A DNA stretch of 10,979 bases from Synergistes sp. GTDB lineage: Bacteria > Synergistota > Synergistia > Synergistales > Synergistaceae. Below, piece after piece: positions 1 through 6,492 of this stretch (position 1 is the stretch's first letter; the number at the start of each line of letters is the position of its first letter). The DNA is taken from contig JAEEYY010000223.1 of NCBI GenBank assembly GCA_016288355.1, positions 1 through 10,979 of the forward strand, in the 5' to 3' direction. The notes below the pieces were generated by a model. That model saw only the letters and a list, made by a program, of their open reading frames with translations. It was not told where the DNA came from and did not search any database. A program made the position numbers and the translations under genes.

Positions 1-35
1 AGGAGAACGGCGCGTAAATTAATTGGGCCGTGCTC

Positions 36-66
36 TGCAAAAGGGGCTGCGGCCTCTTTTTTTGCA
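36..66 (+). terminator. Rho-independent terminator of a gene left of the window
   Basis: A 9-bp stem (39-47 with 52-60, one G-U pair) closes a TGCG loop and runs into a T tract at 57-63. An upstream plus-strand gene probably ends just before it. Stop codons at 15-17 and 20-22 lie in two different frames, so the frame of that gene cannot be fixed from this window. Confidence 0.6.
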
Positions 67-97
67 AAGGCATGAATCATTTCAGCTCTCCACTTTT

Positions 98-124
98 GCG
101 GGAAGTGCCCCCAACGCTTCCCGC
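98..124. repeat. 10-bp inverted repeat (hairpin) upstream of the tup promoter
   Basis: Arms 98-107 and 115-124 pair over 10 bp with a single G-U, around the loop CCCCCAA. Pyrimidine-rich sequence follows on the plus strand (126-150), but the T runs are interrupted. It could be a second, weaker terminator behind the one at 36-66, or a protein-binding site just upstream of the promoter. The sequence does not decide between these. Confidence 0.5.
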
Positions 125-155
125 CATTTCTCTTTCGTTTTCTTATATTTTTATA

Positions 156-184
156 TTGAATGAGCACATTGTGTAGTGTACAAT
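156..184 (+). promoter_or_regulatory. Sigma70-type promoter of the tungstate transporter operon
   Basis: TTGAAT at 156-161 and TACAAT at 179-184 are separated by exactly 17 bp, and the surrounding DNA (140-185) is AT-rich. Transcription would start near 191, giving a leader of about 245 nt before the first start codon at 436. That is far longer than needed for translation, so regulation in the leader is likely. Confidence 0.65.
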
Positions 185-190
185 ATAGCA

Positions 191-393
191 CGGCGCAGGT
201 CTGCCTGGCCGCGCTGCAGTATATCTGTATACTGCCAAGTATCCCTGAAGCCGTATTCTCTAAGGCGCAAAGCTAAGGGAAACGGCCGTTAGGGCGGTCC
301 CGGGAAACCGGATCGTCTCCCGCGCTTGGAAAAGGGGACGGAAGTATTTCTGACTTTCCTCTCTTTGTTCATCCTGCCGGGCGTAATTTATAT
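191..393 (+). promoter_or_regulatory. Structured leader RNA; candidate Moco/Tuco (molybdenum or tungsten cofactor) riboswitch
   Basis: Two strong hairpins are visible. The first is a perfect 8-bp stem, 216-223 with 228-235, loop TCTG. The second has 295-299 paired with 311-315, a bulged C300, 301-303 paired with 308-310 and a GAAA tetraloop at 304-307; GGG 292-294 with CCC 319-321 can extend it. Between them, several pairings compete: GCCGT 250-254 with ACGGC 282-286, TCCCT 242-246 with AGGGA 276-280, and the palindrome at 281-290. Moco-family riboswitches are known to precede molybdate/tungstate transport and cofactor genes and are multi-helix RNAs, so the position fits. I could not match the sequence to the family consensus by eye, so the class is inference. 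A c-di-GMP-I match is suggested only by a short GCGCAAAGC string at 264-272; its 5' half is absent. Confidence 0.45.
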
Positions 394-438
394 GCTGCTT
401 TTGCAGCGCAATCATACGAGGAGGGGTCTTCACCCATG
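394..438 (+). promoter_or_regulatory. Hairpins and Shine-Dalgarno at the tupA start
   Basis: A 5-bp hairpin (394-398 with 403-407, TTTT loop) stands just before a strong Shine-Dalgarno GAGGAGG at 418-424. A second small hairpin, GGGT 424-427 with ACCC 432-435 around CTTC, lies between the Shine-Dalgarno and the ATG at 436. This could serve as an expression platform controlling ribosome access for the leader RNA upstream. The Shine-Dalgarno is clear; the regulatory role is inference. Confidence 0.45.
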
Positions 439-1287
439 CGTTTCAGCAGAAAGTTTACCGCTATTGCTGTGCTTCTTGCCGTTTGCCTGTTTGCCTTTGG
501 TTCGCTTGCTGCGGCGAAAGCTCCCGTGCTGCGTATGGCCACAACTACGAGCACTGACAACACCGGCCTGCTTGATTATCTTGCGCCTATTCTTTTGAAG
601 GATACCGGCATGGAGATCCAGTGGGTATCGGTAGGTACCGGAAAGGCGCTTGAATACGGGCGCAACGGGGATGTAGACGTTGTCCTGACGCACTCTCCGT
701 CGCAGGAGGACAAGTTTATGGAAGAGGGAGCCGGAGCCAACCGCCGCAAGGTCATGTACAACGATTTTGTTCTTATCGGTCCCGCAAGCGATCCGGCCGG
801 CGTAAAGGGCAAGCCTGTCGTGCAGGCGTTTGCGACTATAGCCGCGAAGCAGCAGAAGCTTGTAAGCCGCGCCGACAAATCAGGCACGCATACGGCGGAG
901 CTTAAACTGCTGGAGAAAGCCGGAGTCAAGGATTTTGACAAGGCCCCGTGGTATGTGCAGACAGGGCAGGGCATGCTTAAAACGATCAATATCGCAGACG
1001 AGCAGAACGGTTATGCTCTCACCGACCGCGGCACCTTTATAAAGTATGACGCCGGGCTGAACGGCAGAAAAGGTCTGGTCATAATCTGCGAAGGAGACAG
1101 CGAGCTCCTTAACAAGTACAGCGTAATGGCCGTAAGCCCGCTCAAGCATCCCAACGTGAAATACGACCTCGCGCTCAAATACATTGACTGGATCACATCT
1201 TCAAAGGTCCAGGAAGATATTGCCAACTACAAGGTCGAAGGCAAGCAGCTCTTCTTCCCGGAAGCAGAAAAACGTTACGGGCATTAA
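436..1287 (+). CDS. tupA: Tungstate ABC transporter, substrate-binding protein TupA (canonical copy)
   Basis: This is a 283-residue periplasmic binding protein that captures tungstate and hands it to TupB. The N-terminus is a signal peptide: basic residues at 2-6, a hydrophobic core at 8-22, and likely cleavage after Ala27 or Ala29; no lipobox is seen. The mature protein begins near the family signature TTTST (36-40) followed by NTGLL (42-46), continues with VGTG (66-69) and YNDFVLIGP (108-116), and has the second anion-binding signature SRADKSGTHT (144-153). In the TupA family these Thr/Ser/Arg-rich loops surround the oxyanion. Length and motif order are normal. The start at 436 is supported by GAGGAGG at 418-424. 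It is the first gene after the long leader and is followed by a strong terminator, so it may be made in excess over the rest of the operon. Function by family is secure; selectivity for tungstate over molybdate is inferred from the TupA signature. Confidence 0.93.
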   Translation: MRFSRKFTAIAVLLAVCLFAFGSLAAAKAPVLRMATTTSTDNTGLLDYLAPILLKDTGMEIQWVSVGTGKALEYGRNGDVDVVLTHSPSQEDKFMEEGAGANRRKVMYNDFVLIGPASDPAGVKGKPVVQAFATIAAKQQKLVSRADKSGTHTAELKLLEKAGVKDFDKAPWYVQTGQGMLKTINIADEQNGYALTDRGTFIKYDAGLNGRKGLVIICEGDSELLNKYSVMAVSPLKHPNVKYDLALKYIDWITSSKVQEDIANYKVEGKQLFFPEAEKRYGH

Positions 1288-1305
1288 CAGCCCTTTCCAA
1301 TATGG

Positions 1306-1340
1306 CGGACGGACGCGGATAACGCGTCTGTCCGTTTTTT
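1306..1340 (+). terminator. Strong rho-independent terminator between tupA and tupB
   Basis: Arms 1306-1317 and 1323-1334 pair over 12 bp with one G-U, loop GATAA, followed by six T (1335-1340). It sits 18 bp after the tupA stop and 32 bp before the tupB start. Partial termination here would give more binding protein than permease, as in many ABC operons. If termination were complete, tupB would need its own promoter, and none is convincing in 1341-1372. Confidence 0.85.
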
Positions 1341-1372
1341 AGGCATACTGACCTGCATCTGGTATCTATCCA

Positions 1373-2068
1373 ATGGACTTTATTGCGAACGGTTTCGTCC
1401 AGGCCTTTCGTCTTCTTTTTACCGCAGATGAAGAGACGATGGTCATTCTTGCCACAACGCTGCGCCTTACGGCTCTTTCAATGGCGCTGATTTTGGCGCT
1501 GGGCCTTCCGCTGGGCTTTGCTCTCGGCTATTTCAGCTTCCCCGGCAAACGTGCGCTCCGTACCGTGACAGATACGCTTCTTGCGCTGCCTACCGTTGTG
1601 ATAGGTCTTTTGGTATATGCGTTCATATCGCGCCGCGGCCCGCTCGGGAACTGGGAACTGCTTTTCACAGTCGAGGGAATGGCCATAGGCCAGGTGATAT
1701 TGGGCACCCCGATCGTGACGGCATACACTGCTTCGGCAGTGGAGGGGCTTGACAGCCGTCTGCGCCAGACGCTTCTTACGCTGGGCGCGTCGGGGGCGAG
1801 ACTTGCCGCCGTGAGCCTCTGGGAAGCACGTTTTATGATCCTGACAGCAGCGCTTACGGCTCTTGGGCGTATCGTCGGCGAAGTGGGTTCAGCGATGATG
1901 CTGGGCGGCAATATCAAATGGCATACCAGGACCATAACCACCGCGATAACGCTTGAAACAGGCAAAGGGGATTTTGCGCTGGGGATAGCGCTCGGCGTGA
2001 TTCTGATACTTATATCGCTTTTGCTTAACATATCGTTGTTTTTCCTGCGCCGCAGGACACAAAATTAA
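1373..2068 (+). CDS. tupB: Tungstate ABC transporter, permease TupB
   Basis: This is a 231-residue inner-membrane permease of the binding-protein-dependent transport family. It forms the channel for tungstate, presumably as a homodimer with two TupC subunits. Hydrophobic segments lie at about 30-53, 65-86, 103-122, 155-178 and 200-226. The cytoplasmic EAA-type loop that contacts the ATPase is visible around 130-150, with its Gly at 138 (TLGASGARLAAVSLWEA). The C-terminus is basic (RRR before TQN), as expected on the cytoplasmic side. Length fits TupB (about 230). The chosen ATG at 1373 gives the usual short N-terminus before the first membrane span, yet no recognisable Shine-Dalgarno precedes it, which suggests weak translation. 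It lies behind the 1306-1340 terminator and 28 bp ahead of the second binding protein. Without TupA/TupC context it could be mistaken for a molybdate permease (ModB). Confidence 0.92.
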   Translation: MDFIANGFVQAFRLLFTADEETMVILATTLRLTALSMALILALGLPLGFALGYFSFPGKRALRTVTDTLLALPTVVIGLLVYAFISRRGPLGNWELLFTVEGMAIGQVILGTPIVTAYTASAVEGLDSRLRQTLLTLGASGARLAAVSLWEARFMILTAALTALGRIVGEVGSAMMLGGNIKWHTRTITTAITLETGKGDFALGIALGVILILISLLLNISLFFLRRRTQN

Positions 2069-2096
2069 ATTTAAAACAGGATGGTGTTCTAACGTT

Positions 2097-2945
2097 ATGA
2101 AGAATATAAAAAGACTGACCGCGGCTCTTCTCTTTCTCCTTATCTGCGCGCCCGCATTTGCCGGCACGATCAGGCTCTCAAGTACGATCGGTCCGGTAGA
2201 CGCAGGTATCATCCCGCTTCTTGCCGATACCTACAAGGCCAGGACGGGGACGGAATTCGTCATTGAAAAGGCCGGCACCGGCGCAACGCTGGAGAAGGCA
2301 AAAACAGGGAATTTCGACCTTGTAGTGGTTCACGCAAGGGCTCTCGAAGACCAGTTTATAGCGGACGGCTTCGGACAGAACCGCAGGGATTTTATGTATA
2401 ACGACTTTGTGATTCTCGGCCCGGAAAACGACCCCGCCGGAATCAAGGGGATGAAATCTGCGGTCGAAGCCTTTAAAAAGATAGCTGCTGCGAACGCGCC
2501 GTTTATAAGCCGCGGAGATATGTCCGGCACTCATGTGGCGGAAATGAAAGTGTGGAATGCTGCCGGTATCTCCCCCGACGGAGAAAAGGATGAATGGTAC
2601 ACGGTATTTTCGCTTGGCAAGCTCGGCAACGGCCCCACGACGATCTTTGCCGATAAGCGCAATGCCTACACGCTGATGGACAGGGCCACCTTCCTTACAA
2701 AGAAAAGCGGTCTTAAAATAGTCCCGCTCGTGGAGGGCGATCCGATACTCCTCAACCTTATAGCCGCAATAGAGGTCAGCCCGAAGAGATTCCCGAATGT
2801 GAACAATGCCGACGTCGTAAAATTTGTCGACTGGCTCTGCGCCGACGAGGCACAGACGATAATCAAGGATTTCAAAGTCAGCGAGTACGGAGAGCCGCTC
2901 TTCTTCCCGAACTCCGACGAATGGAACAAAAAGCACGGCAAATAG
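2097..2945 (+). CDS. Second, divergent TupA-like substrate-binding protein
   Basis: This 282-residue exported protein is clearly homologous to the TupA at 436 along its whole length. It has a signal peptide with a Lys/Arg start, hydrophobic stretch 9-18 and AFA cleavage site after Ala22. Shared blocks include AGTG (59-62), NRRDFMYNDFVILGP (95-109), SRGDMSGTH (138-146) and the closing LFFP segment. The first ligand loop differs: the canonical Thr-Thr-Thr-Ser-Thr of TupA is replaced by Ser-Thr-Ile-Gly-Pro (29-33), and NTGLL by DAGII (35-39). Loss of the hydroxyl side chains would be expected to change affinity or selectivity, so this copy may take molybdate or another oxyanion, act as a sensor, or bind tungstate differently. 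The start is backed only by a distant AGGA (2078-2081). It sits between permease and ATPase genes in the operon, so it very probably works with the same transporter. Family membership is firm; ligand is unknown. Confidence 0.85.
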   Translation: MKNIKRLTAALLFLLICAPAFAGTIRLSSTIGPVDAGIIPLLADTYKARTGTEFVIEKAGTGATLEKAKTGNFDLVVVHARALEDQFIADGFGQNRRDFMYNDFVILGPENDPAGIKGMKSAVEAFKKIAAANAPFISRGDMSGTHVAEMKVWNAAGISPDGEKDEWYTVFSLGKLGNGPTTIFADKRNAYTLMDRATFLTKKSGLKIVPLVEGDPILLNLIAAIEVSPKRFPNVNNADVVKFVDWLCADEAQTIIKDFKVSEYGEPLFFPNSDEWNKKHGK

Positions 2946-3152
2946 ATCTCACTGTGCGAAAGAAGCGGGGGCATCGCATGAAATGCAGATTTAAAGCGGC
3001 GGAAACGCTCTTTGCAGAGCATGCGGTGCTTTCCGCGCCGGACGGCGGGGCCTGCGGCGCCTGTTGTCCGGAAAGGAAAAGAAAGAGTTAAACGCAGCGG
3101 GCGGCGCTCTGTCTTTGACGGATGAACGCCGCCTTTGCCGTGGTGATTTTTC
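2946..3152 (+). other. Structured 207-bp intercistronic gap between second binding protein and tupC
   Basis: The gap is long for an operon. It holds two possible hairpins: CCGGAC 3038-3043 with GTCCGG 3066-3071 (plus an inner GGCG/CGCC pairing), and GGCGGCG 3100-3106 with CGCCGCC 3127-3133 around a 20-nt loop. The second ends about 20 nt before the tupC ATG and is followed by only three T, so it is a poor terminator but could hinder or stabilise mRNA. A TTGACG at 3115-3120 lacks a matching -10. No RNA family recognised. Confidence 0.4.
2978..3091 (+). CDS. Possible 37-residue small ORF with a CxxCC cluster
   Basis: An ATG at 2978, preceded by a purine-rich GCGGGGG (2966-2972), opens a 37-codon frame ending in TAA at 3089-3091. 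The peptide is basic at both ends and carries GGACGACC near residues 23-30, a Cys-rich patch followed by PERKRKS. It lies between two transporter genes in the same direction. Nothing else supports translation, it matches no family I know, and the frame could arise by chance in GC-rich DNA. Treat it as a weak candidate. Confidence 0.15.
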   Translation: MKCRFKAAETLFAEHAVLSAPDGGACGACCPERKRKS

Positions 3153-4175
3153 ATGACGACGCTTTATGAGATACATAACCTTAAACAAAGCTACCGAAAA
3201 GATACGCCGATCCTCGACATCTCGGATCTCACGATAAGGTCTGAGGGGATAACCGGTCTCGTGGGGCCCAACGGGAGCGGAAAGTCAACGCTGCTGAAGG
3301 TCCTTTCTTTTCTTATGCCTTACGACAGCGGTACTCTGCTCTACCGCGGACAGCCGGCGGCGGGACGGGAAAGCGTGATCCGACGTGAAGTTACATACCT
3401 GCTTCAGAACTCATTTCTTCTGAGCCGTTCGGTATTTGAGAACATCGCTTTCGGGCTCAGACTGCGGGGAACATCGGCGTCTGAGGTAAAAGCCATAGTT
3501 CGTGAGAGCCTGACACGGGTGGGGCTTGATCCCGATGAATTTGCCCCGCGTCAGTGGTATCAGCTGTCCGGAGGAGAGGTGCAGCGCGTTGCACTGGCGG
3601 CGCGCCTTGCGCTGCGTCCCCGTGTGCTGCTGCTGGACGAGCCGACGGCCAACGTGGACGAGGCAAGCGCGCAGCTGATAATGGCGGCGGCCGTCACCGA
3701 GGCTGAACAGCACGGCACGGCTGTTATAGTAGCGACGCATGATATGCCGTGGCTTTATGAGATGTCGGCCGAGATCATCGGCCTTTACCGCGGCCGGGTG
3801 ACCGCAGGCGCGGAAAACATACTTCAGGGAGGGTGGAAGCAGGAGGGCTGCCATATGGTCCGCAACTTCCCCGGAGGACAGACCGTATATGCGGACCGTG
3901 CAGATACCGCGGCAGTACGCGCCGCTGCACTTGACCCCTCCTGCGTGCGCGTTTCGCTCTCAAGGCCGCAGCCGGCAGACCCTGCCAATATCACGGCAGG
4001 CCATCTAGTGCACCTGCCGCTCGAACGCGGGCGAAATTCCGTTCTTGTCACCGCCGACGTCGGCGGCTCACTCCTCAAAGCGCGCGTGCCGGAGAGCGAC
4101 CCCCTTTGCAGAGAGCTATACCCGCAGCGCGAAGTATTTTATATTTTCCCTTATTCCTCGGTCCGCTGGCTGTAA
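3153..4175 (+). CDS. tupC: Tungstate ABC transporter, ATP-binding protein TupC
   Basis: This 340-residue cytoplasmic ATPase powers the TupB channel. All nucleotide-binding motifs are intact: Walker A GPNGSGKST (38-46), Q-loop Gln85, ABC signature LSGGE (138-142), Walker B VLLLDEP (158-164), D-loop region ANVDEA, and switch His196 in VATHD. The ATPase domain ends near residue 225. About 115 residues follow with segments such as AGHLVHLPLERGRNSVLV and VLVTADVGGSLLKARVP, which read like an accessory TOBE/OB-type beta domain. In molybdate ATPases such C-terminal domains can bind the oxyanion and inhibit transport, but I cannot show that here. The start is preceded by GGTG at 3142-3145. It is the last tup gene, followed by an A/T-rich hairpin and then glmS. 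ModC is the main alternative label; the TupA/TupB neighbours decide for TupC. Confidence 0.88.
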   Translation: MTTLYEIHNLKQSYRKDTPILDISDLTIRSEGITGLVGPNGSGKSTLLKVLSFLMPYDSGTLLYRGQPAAGRESVIRREVTYLLQNSFLLSRSVFENIAFGLRLRGTSASEVKAIVRESLTRVGLDPDEFAPRQWYQLSGGEVQRVALAARLALRPRVLLLDEPTANVDEASAQLIMAAAVTEAEQHGTAVIVATHDMPWLYEMSAEIIGLYRGRVTAGAENILQGGWKQEGCHMVRNFPGGQTVYADRADTAAVRAAALDPSCVRVSLSRPQPADPANITAGHLVHLPLERGRNSVLVTADVGGSLLKARVPESDPLCRELYPQREVFYIFPYSSVRWL

Positions 4176-4205
4176 ACCATACCCGGCCGAAAAAGCTTTT
4201 ACACA

Positions 4206-4228
4206 GCCTAAAAAATCTTTTTTTGGGC
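4206..4228. terminator. A/T-rich hairpin after tupC, possible weak terminator
   Basis: GCCTAAAAAA (4206-4215) pairs with TTTTTTGGGC (4219-4228) across a three-base loop, one G-U. The T tract is inside the stem rather than after it, which is unusual for intrinsic termination, but the position 30 bp after the tupC stop and ahead of the glmS promoter fits an operon end. Confidence 0.35.
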
Positions 4229-4232
4229 ATGG

Positions 4233-4261
4233 ATTTTATATTGCCGTTAGAATGATATAAA
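4233..4261 (+). promoter_or_regulatory. Extended -10 promoter for glmS
   Basis: TGATATAAA at 4253-4261 is an extended -10 element (TG, one base, TATAAA). Seventeen bases upstream is only a poor -35 (ATTTTA, 4233-4238), as is common for extended -10 promoters. The start near 4268 leaves a leader of about 34 nt. That is too short for the glmS ribozyme found before glmS in many Firmicutes, so that control is absent here. AAGGA at 4285-4289 is the likely Shine-Dalgarno; GAAAG 4283-4287 and CTTTC 4294-4298 could form a small hairpin around it. Confidence 0.55.
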
Positions 4262-4301
4262 ATAGAGATGCTTATCAGCCATGAAAGGATGATCTTTCGA
4301 T

Positions 4302-6128
4302 ATGTGCGGAATAATGGGATATATAGGTCACAGAGAAGCCACAAATGTAATTCTTGACGGTCTTGCGAAGCATGAATACCGCGGCTACGATTCCGCCGGT
4401 ATAGCTGTTGTGAAGGATAACGAGATACTGGAGGTCCGCACTATCGGCAGGGTCTCGGTGCTTGCCGCCAAAGTGGCGGCGGCCGGGCTGACCGGCGAGG
4501 CAGGAATCGGCCACACGCGCTGGGCTACGCACGGAGGCGTTTCGGAAACGAACGCACATCCGCATATCTCAAGCGACAAGAGAGTCGTGCTGGTGCACAA
4601 CGGCATAATTGAAAACGCGCGCGAGATACGCAAGGATCTTGAGCTGCGCGGCATAAAATTCCATACCGAGACCGACACCGAATCCGCGGTCCAGTATCTG
4701 GGCTACGTATACAACGGAGACCCGAAGGAAGCCATAGTTAAGCTGACAAAACGCATAAGAGGCGCTTTTGCGCTGGTCATAATGTTCTACGACAGGCCGG
4801 GAGAGATATGGACGGCCCGCAAGGGCTCCCCTCTCGTGGTAGGTCACGCTAACGGAGAGGGCTTCTGTGCGTCGGATCCGACTGCGCTGCTGGAATACAC
4901 GCGGGTAGTGTGGTTTATGGACGACGATGAGATCGCGCGCATAACAAGAGAAAGATGCGAGTTCTTCGATTTTGCAGGGGTCCCTCATAACAAGGAACCC
5001 ATGCATCTTGACTGGGACGCCGCTATGACCAGCCGCGGAGAGTATCCGCACTTTATGCTCAAGGAGATACACGAACAGCCGGACGTCGTCGCGCACACGC
5101 TGCTGGGAAGGATCGCAGGAGGGGGCGTCGATCTCTCCCGCGAGCTCTCATGGACTCCCGAAGAGGCCAAAAAATGGCGGAAGATACATTTCGTGGCCTG
5201 CGGGACGTCGCATTATGCGACGGTGGCTGCCGCATACATTATGGAAAATCTCGGAAAATTTGATATACGCACAGAGGTCGCGTCCGAATACAGATACAGG
5301 AATATGACCATAGACAGCGAAACGCTCGCGGTCTTCGTCTCGCAGTCCGGCGAGACTGCTGATACGCTTCATGCGGCCCGTCTTGCCAAAAGCCGCGGCG
5401 CAAAGTGTCTTGTCATAACTAATGTGCGCGGCTCCACTATCGACCGCGAGGTCGGAGAATCGATAATCACGCCGGCGGGCCCCGAGATAGGAGTTGCCGC
5501 CACAAAGACGTTTACCGCGCAGATAACGGCGCTCACGCTCCTTGGCATGTATCTGGCGAAGCTGCGCGGCGAACTTCCCGAGGATTCGGAAAGACGCCTT
5601 ATCTCGGCCCTTATGGACATCCCCGGAAAGCTGTCGCTGCTTCTTGCAAAGGAGAAAGAGATAGAAGAGCTTGCCCGTGATTTTGCCGACGCGCGCGGTT
5701 TCTTCTTCATAGGGCGCGGCATAGCGTATCCTCCGGCACTGGAGGGGGCCCTTAAGCTCAAGGAGATCTCATATCTGCATGCGGAGGCCTATCCTGCCGG
5801 AGAGATGAAGCACGGACCGATAGCGCTTCTTGACAAGGAGCTGCCGGTAGTTGCGCTTGTCCCTAAAAACAGCCTCTGGGAAAAGACGGTCTCAAACATA
5901 GAGGAATCGATGGCGCGCCGTTCGCCGATAATCGCGCTTGCGACCGAAGGCGATAATGAAATAAAGCAATATACTGACCATGTTATCTTTACGCCGGCTA
6001 CAGAACCGGAGCTTTATCCTTTTGTCGCGGTCATTCCTCTCCAGCTCTTTGCATACTATATAGCGCGTCAGCGCGGATGCGACATAGATATGCCGCGCAA
6101 CCTGGCAAAGAGCGTTACGGTAGAGTAG
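4302..6128 (+). CDS. glmS: Glutamine--fructose-6-phosphate aminotransferase (isomerizing) GlmS
   Basis: This 608-residue cytoplasmic enzyme converts fructose 6-phosphate and glutamine to glucosamine 6-phosphate and glutamate, the entry step to UDP-GlcNAc for peptidoglycan and lipopolysaccharide. The N-terminal class II glutaminase domain starts with Cys2 as nucleophile (CGIMGYIG), followed by EYRGYDSAGIAV, GHTRWATHG and the NGIIENA loop. Two SIS sugar-isomerase domains follow: FVACGTSHYA at about 297-306, SQSGET (347-352), and HAEAYPAGEMKHGP from 493, with the ring-opening His at 504. The C-terminus NLAKSVTVE carries the conserved catalytic-site Lys603. Length equals the usual 608-610 and no motif is damaged. 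It has its own promoter and is followed after 46 bp by a small unknown gene. Function is secure. Confidence 0.98.
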   Translation: MCGIMGYIGHREATNVILDGLAKHEYRGYDSAGIAVVKDNEILEVRTIGRVSVLAAKVAAAGLTGEAGIGHTRWATHGGVSETNAHPHISSDKRVVLVHNGIIENAREIRKDLELRGIKFHTETDTESAVQYLGYVYNGDPKEAIVKLTKRIRGAFALVIMFYDRPGEIWTARKGSPLVVGHANGEGFCASDPTALLEYTRVVWFMDDDEIARITRERCEFFDFAGVPHNKEPMHLDWDAAMTSRGEYPHFMLKEIHEQPDVVAHTLLGRIAGGGVDLSRELSWTPEEAKKWRKIHFVACGTSHYATVAAAYIMENLGKFDIRTEVASEYRYRNMTIDSETLAVFVSQSGETADTLHAARLAKSRGAKCLVITNVRGSTIDREVGESIITPAGPEIGVAATKTFTAQITALTLLGMYLAKLRGELPEDSERRLISALMDIPGKLSLLLAKEKEIEELARDFADARGFFFIGRGIAYPPALEGALKLKEISYLHAEAYPAGEMKHGPIALLDKELPVVALVPKNSLWEKTVSNIEESMARRSPIIALATEGDNEIKQYTDHVIFTPATEPELYPFVAVIPLQLFAYYIARQRGCDIDMPRNLAKSVTVE

Positions 6129-6174
6129 CTCCCGGTCCGCCCGGCGGTCTTTCGGTTTTCCACGACTGGAAGAA

Positions 6175-6492
6175 ATGAAAAATAAAAAGGCGCTGCTTAC
6201 GGCTGTCATTGTTGCCGCAGCCATTACCGGCGCTGCCGCCGGGCGCTTCGGCCGCGGCCTCTCCGAGCGCGGTTATGATGTTCCATGCACTGTAACGGCG
6301 ATAAGGCTGATTGAGCTCTCGGCGCATCTTTCCGCATTCACCGGTATTACATACTGGCTCTTTTCGGGCACCGCAGGCCTCCTTTCCGAACTCAGAAACA
6401 GCAGCCTGTTGGATATTCTGCGTGCTCTGCCGGATATTGAGATCAGAAAAGGCCCGCCGGAGAGAAACATGCCCGGAGCTTATACTTTATGA
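6175..6492 (+). CDS. Small hypothetical membrane or exported protein
   Basis: A 105-residue protein that I do not recognise. It begins MKNKK followed by an Ala/Val/Ile-rich hydrophobic stretch (7-22, ending GAAAG), which is a signal peptide or membrane anchor. A second, weaker hydrophobic region lies at about 45-70 (HLSAFTGITYWLFSGTAGLL). The tail is charged (IEIRKGPPERN). There is one Cys, in DVPCT. Its TGA stop overlaps the start of the GIY-YIG gene as ATGA (6489-6492), which supports translation of both frames. The upstream GGAAG at 6168-6172 is close to the ATG but usable. It lies 46 bp after glmS with no clear terminator between, so it may be read from the glmS promoter. No function is assigned. 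Confidence 0.6.
   Translation: MKNKKALLTAVIVAAAITGAAAGRFGRGLSERGYDVPCTVTAIRLIELSAHLSAFTGITYWLFSGTAGLLSELRNSSLLDILRALPDIEIRKGPPERNMPGAYTL

Noticed and set aside
255..320. c-di-GMP-I (GEMM) riboswitch
   Set aside because: Only the short GCGCAAAGC string resembles the core; the 5' half with its GAAA-capped stem before that string is not present.
326..598. TTG-started 90-codon plus-strand frame beginning in the leader, with a hydrophobic N-terminus
   Set aside because: It overlaps tupA in another frame for more than half its length and has no Shine-Dalgarno; the tupA frame carries the conserved motifs.
2178..2936. 252-codon minus-strand open frame
   Set aside because: It is antisense to the second TupA-like gene, whose signal peptide and family motifs are clear on the plus strand.
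3115..3143. Promoter for tupC with -35 TTGACG
   Set aside because: No acceptable -10 hexamer occurs at 15-19 bp spacing.
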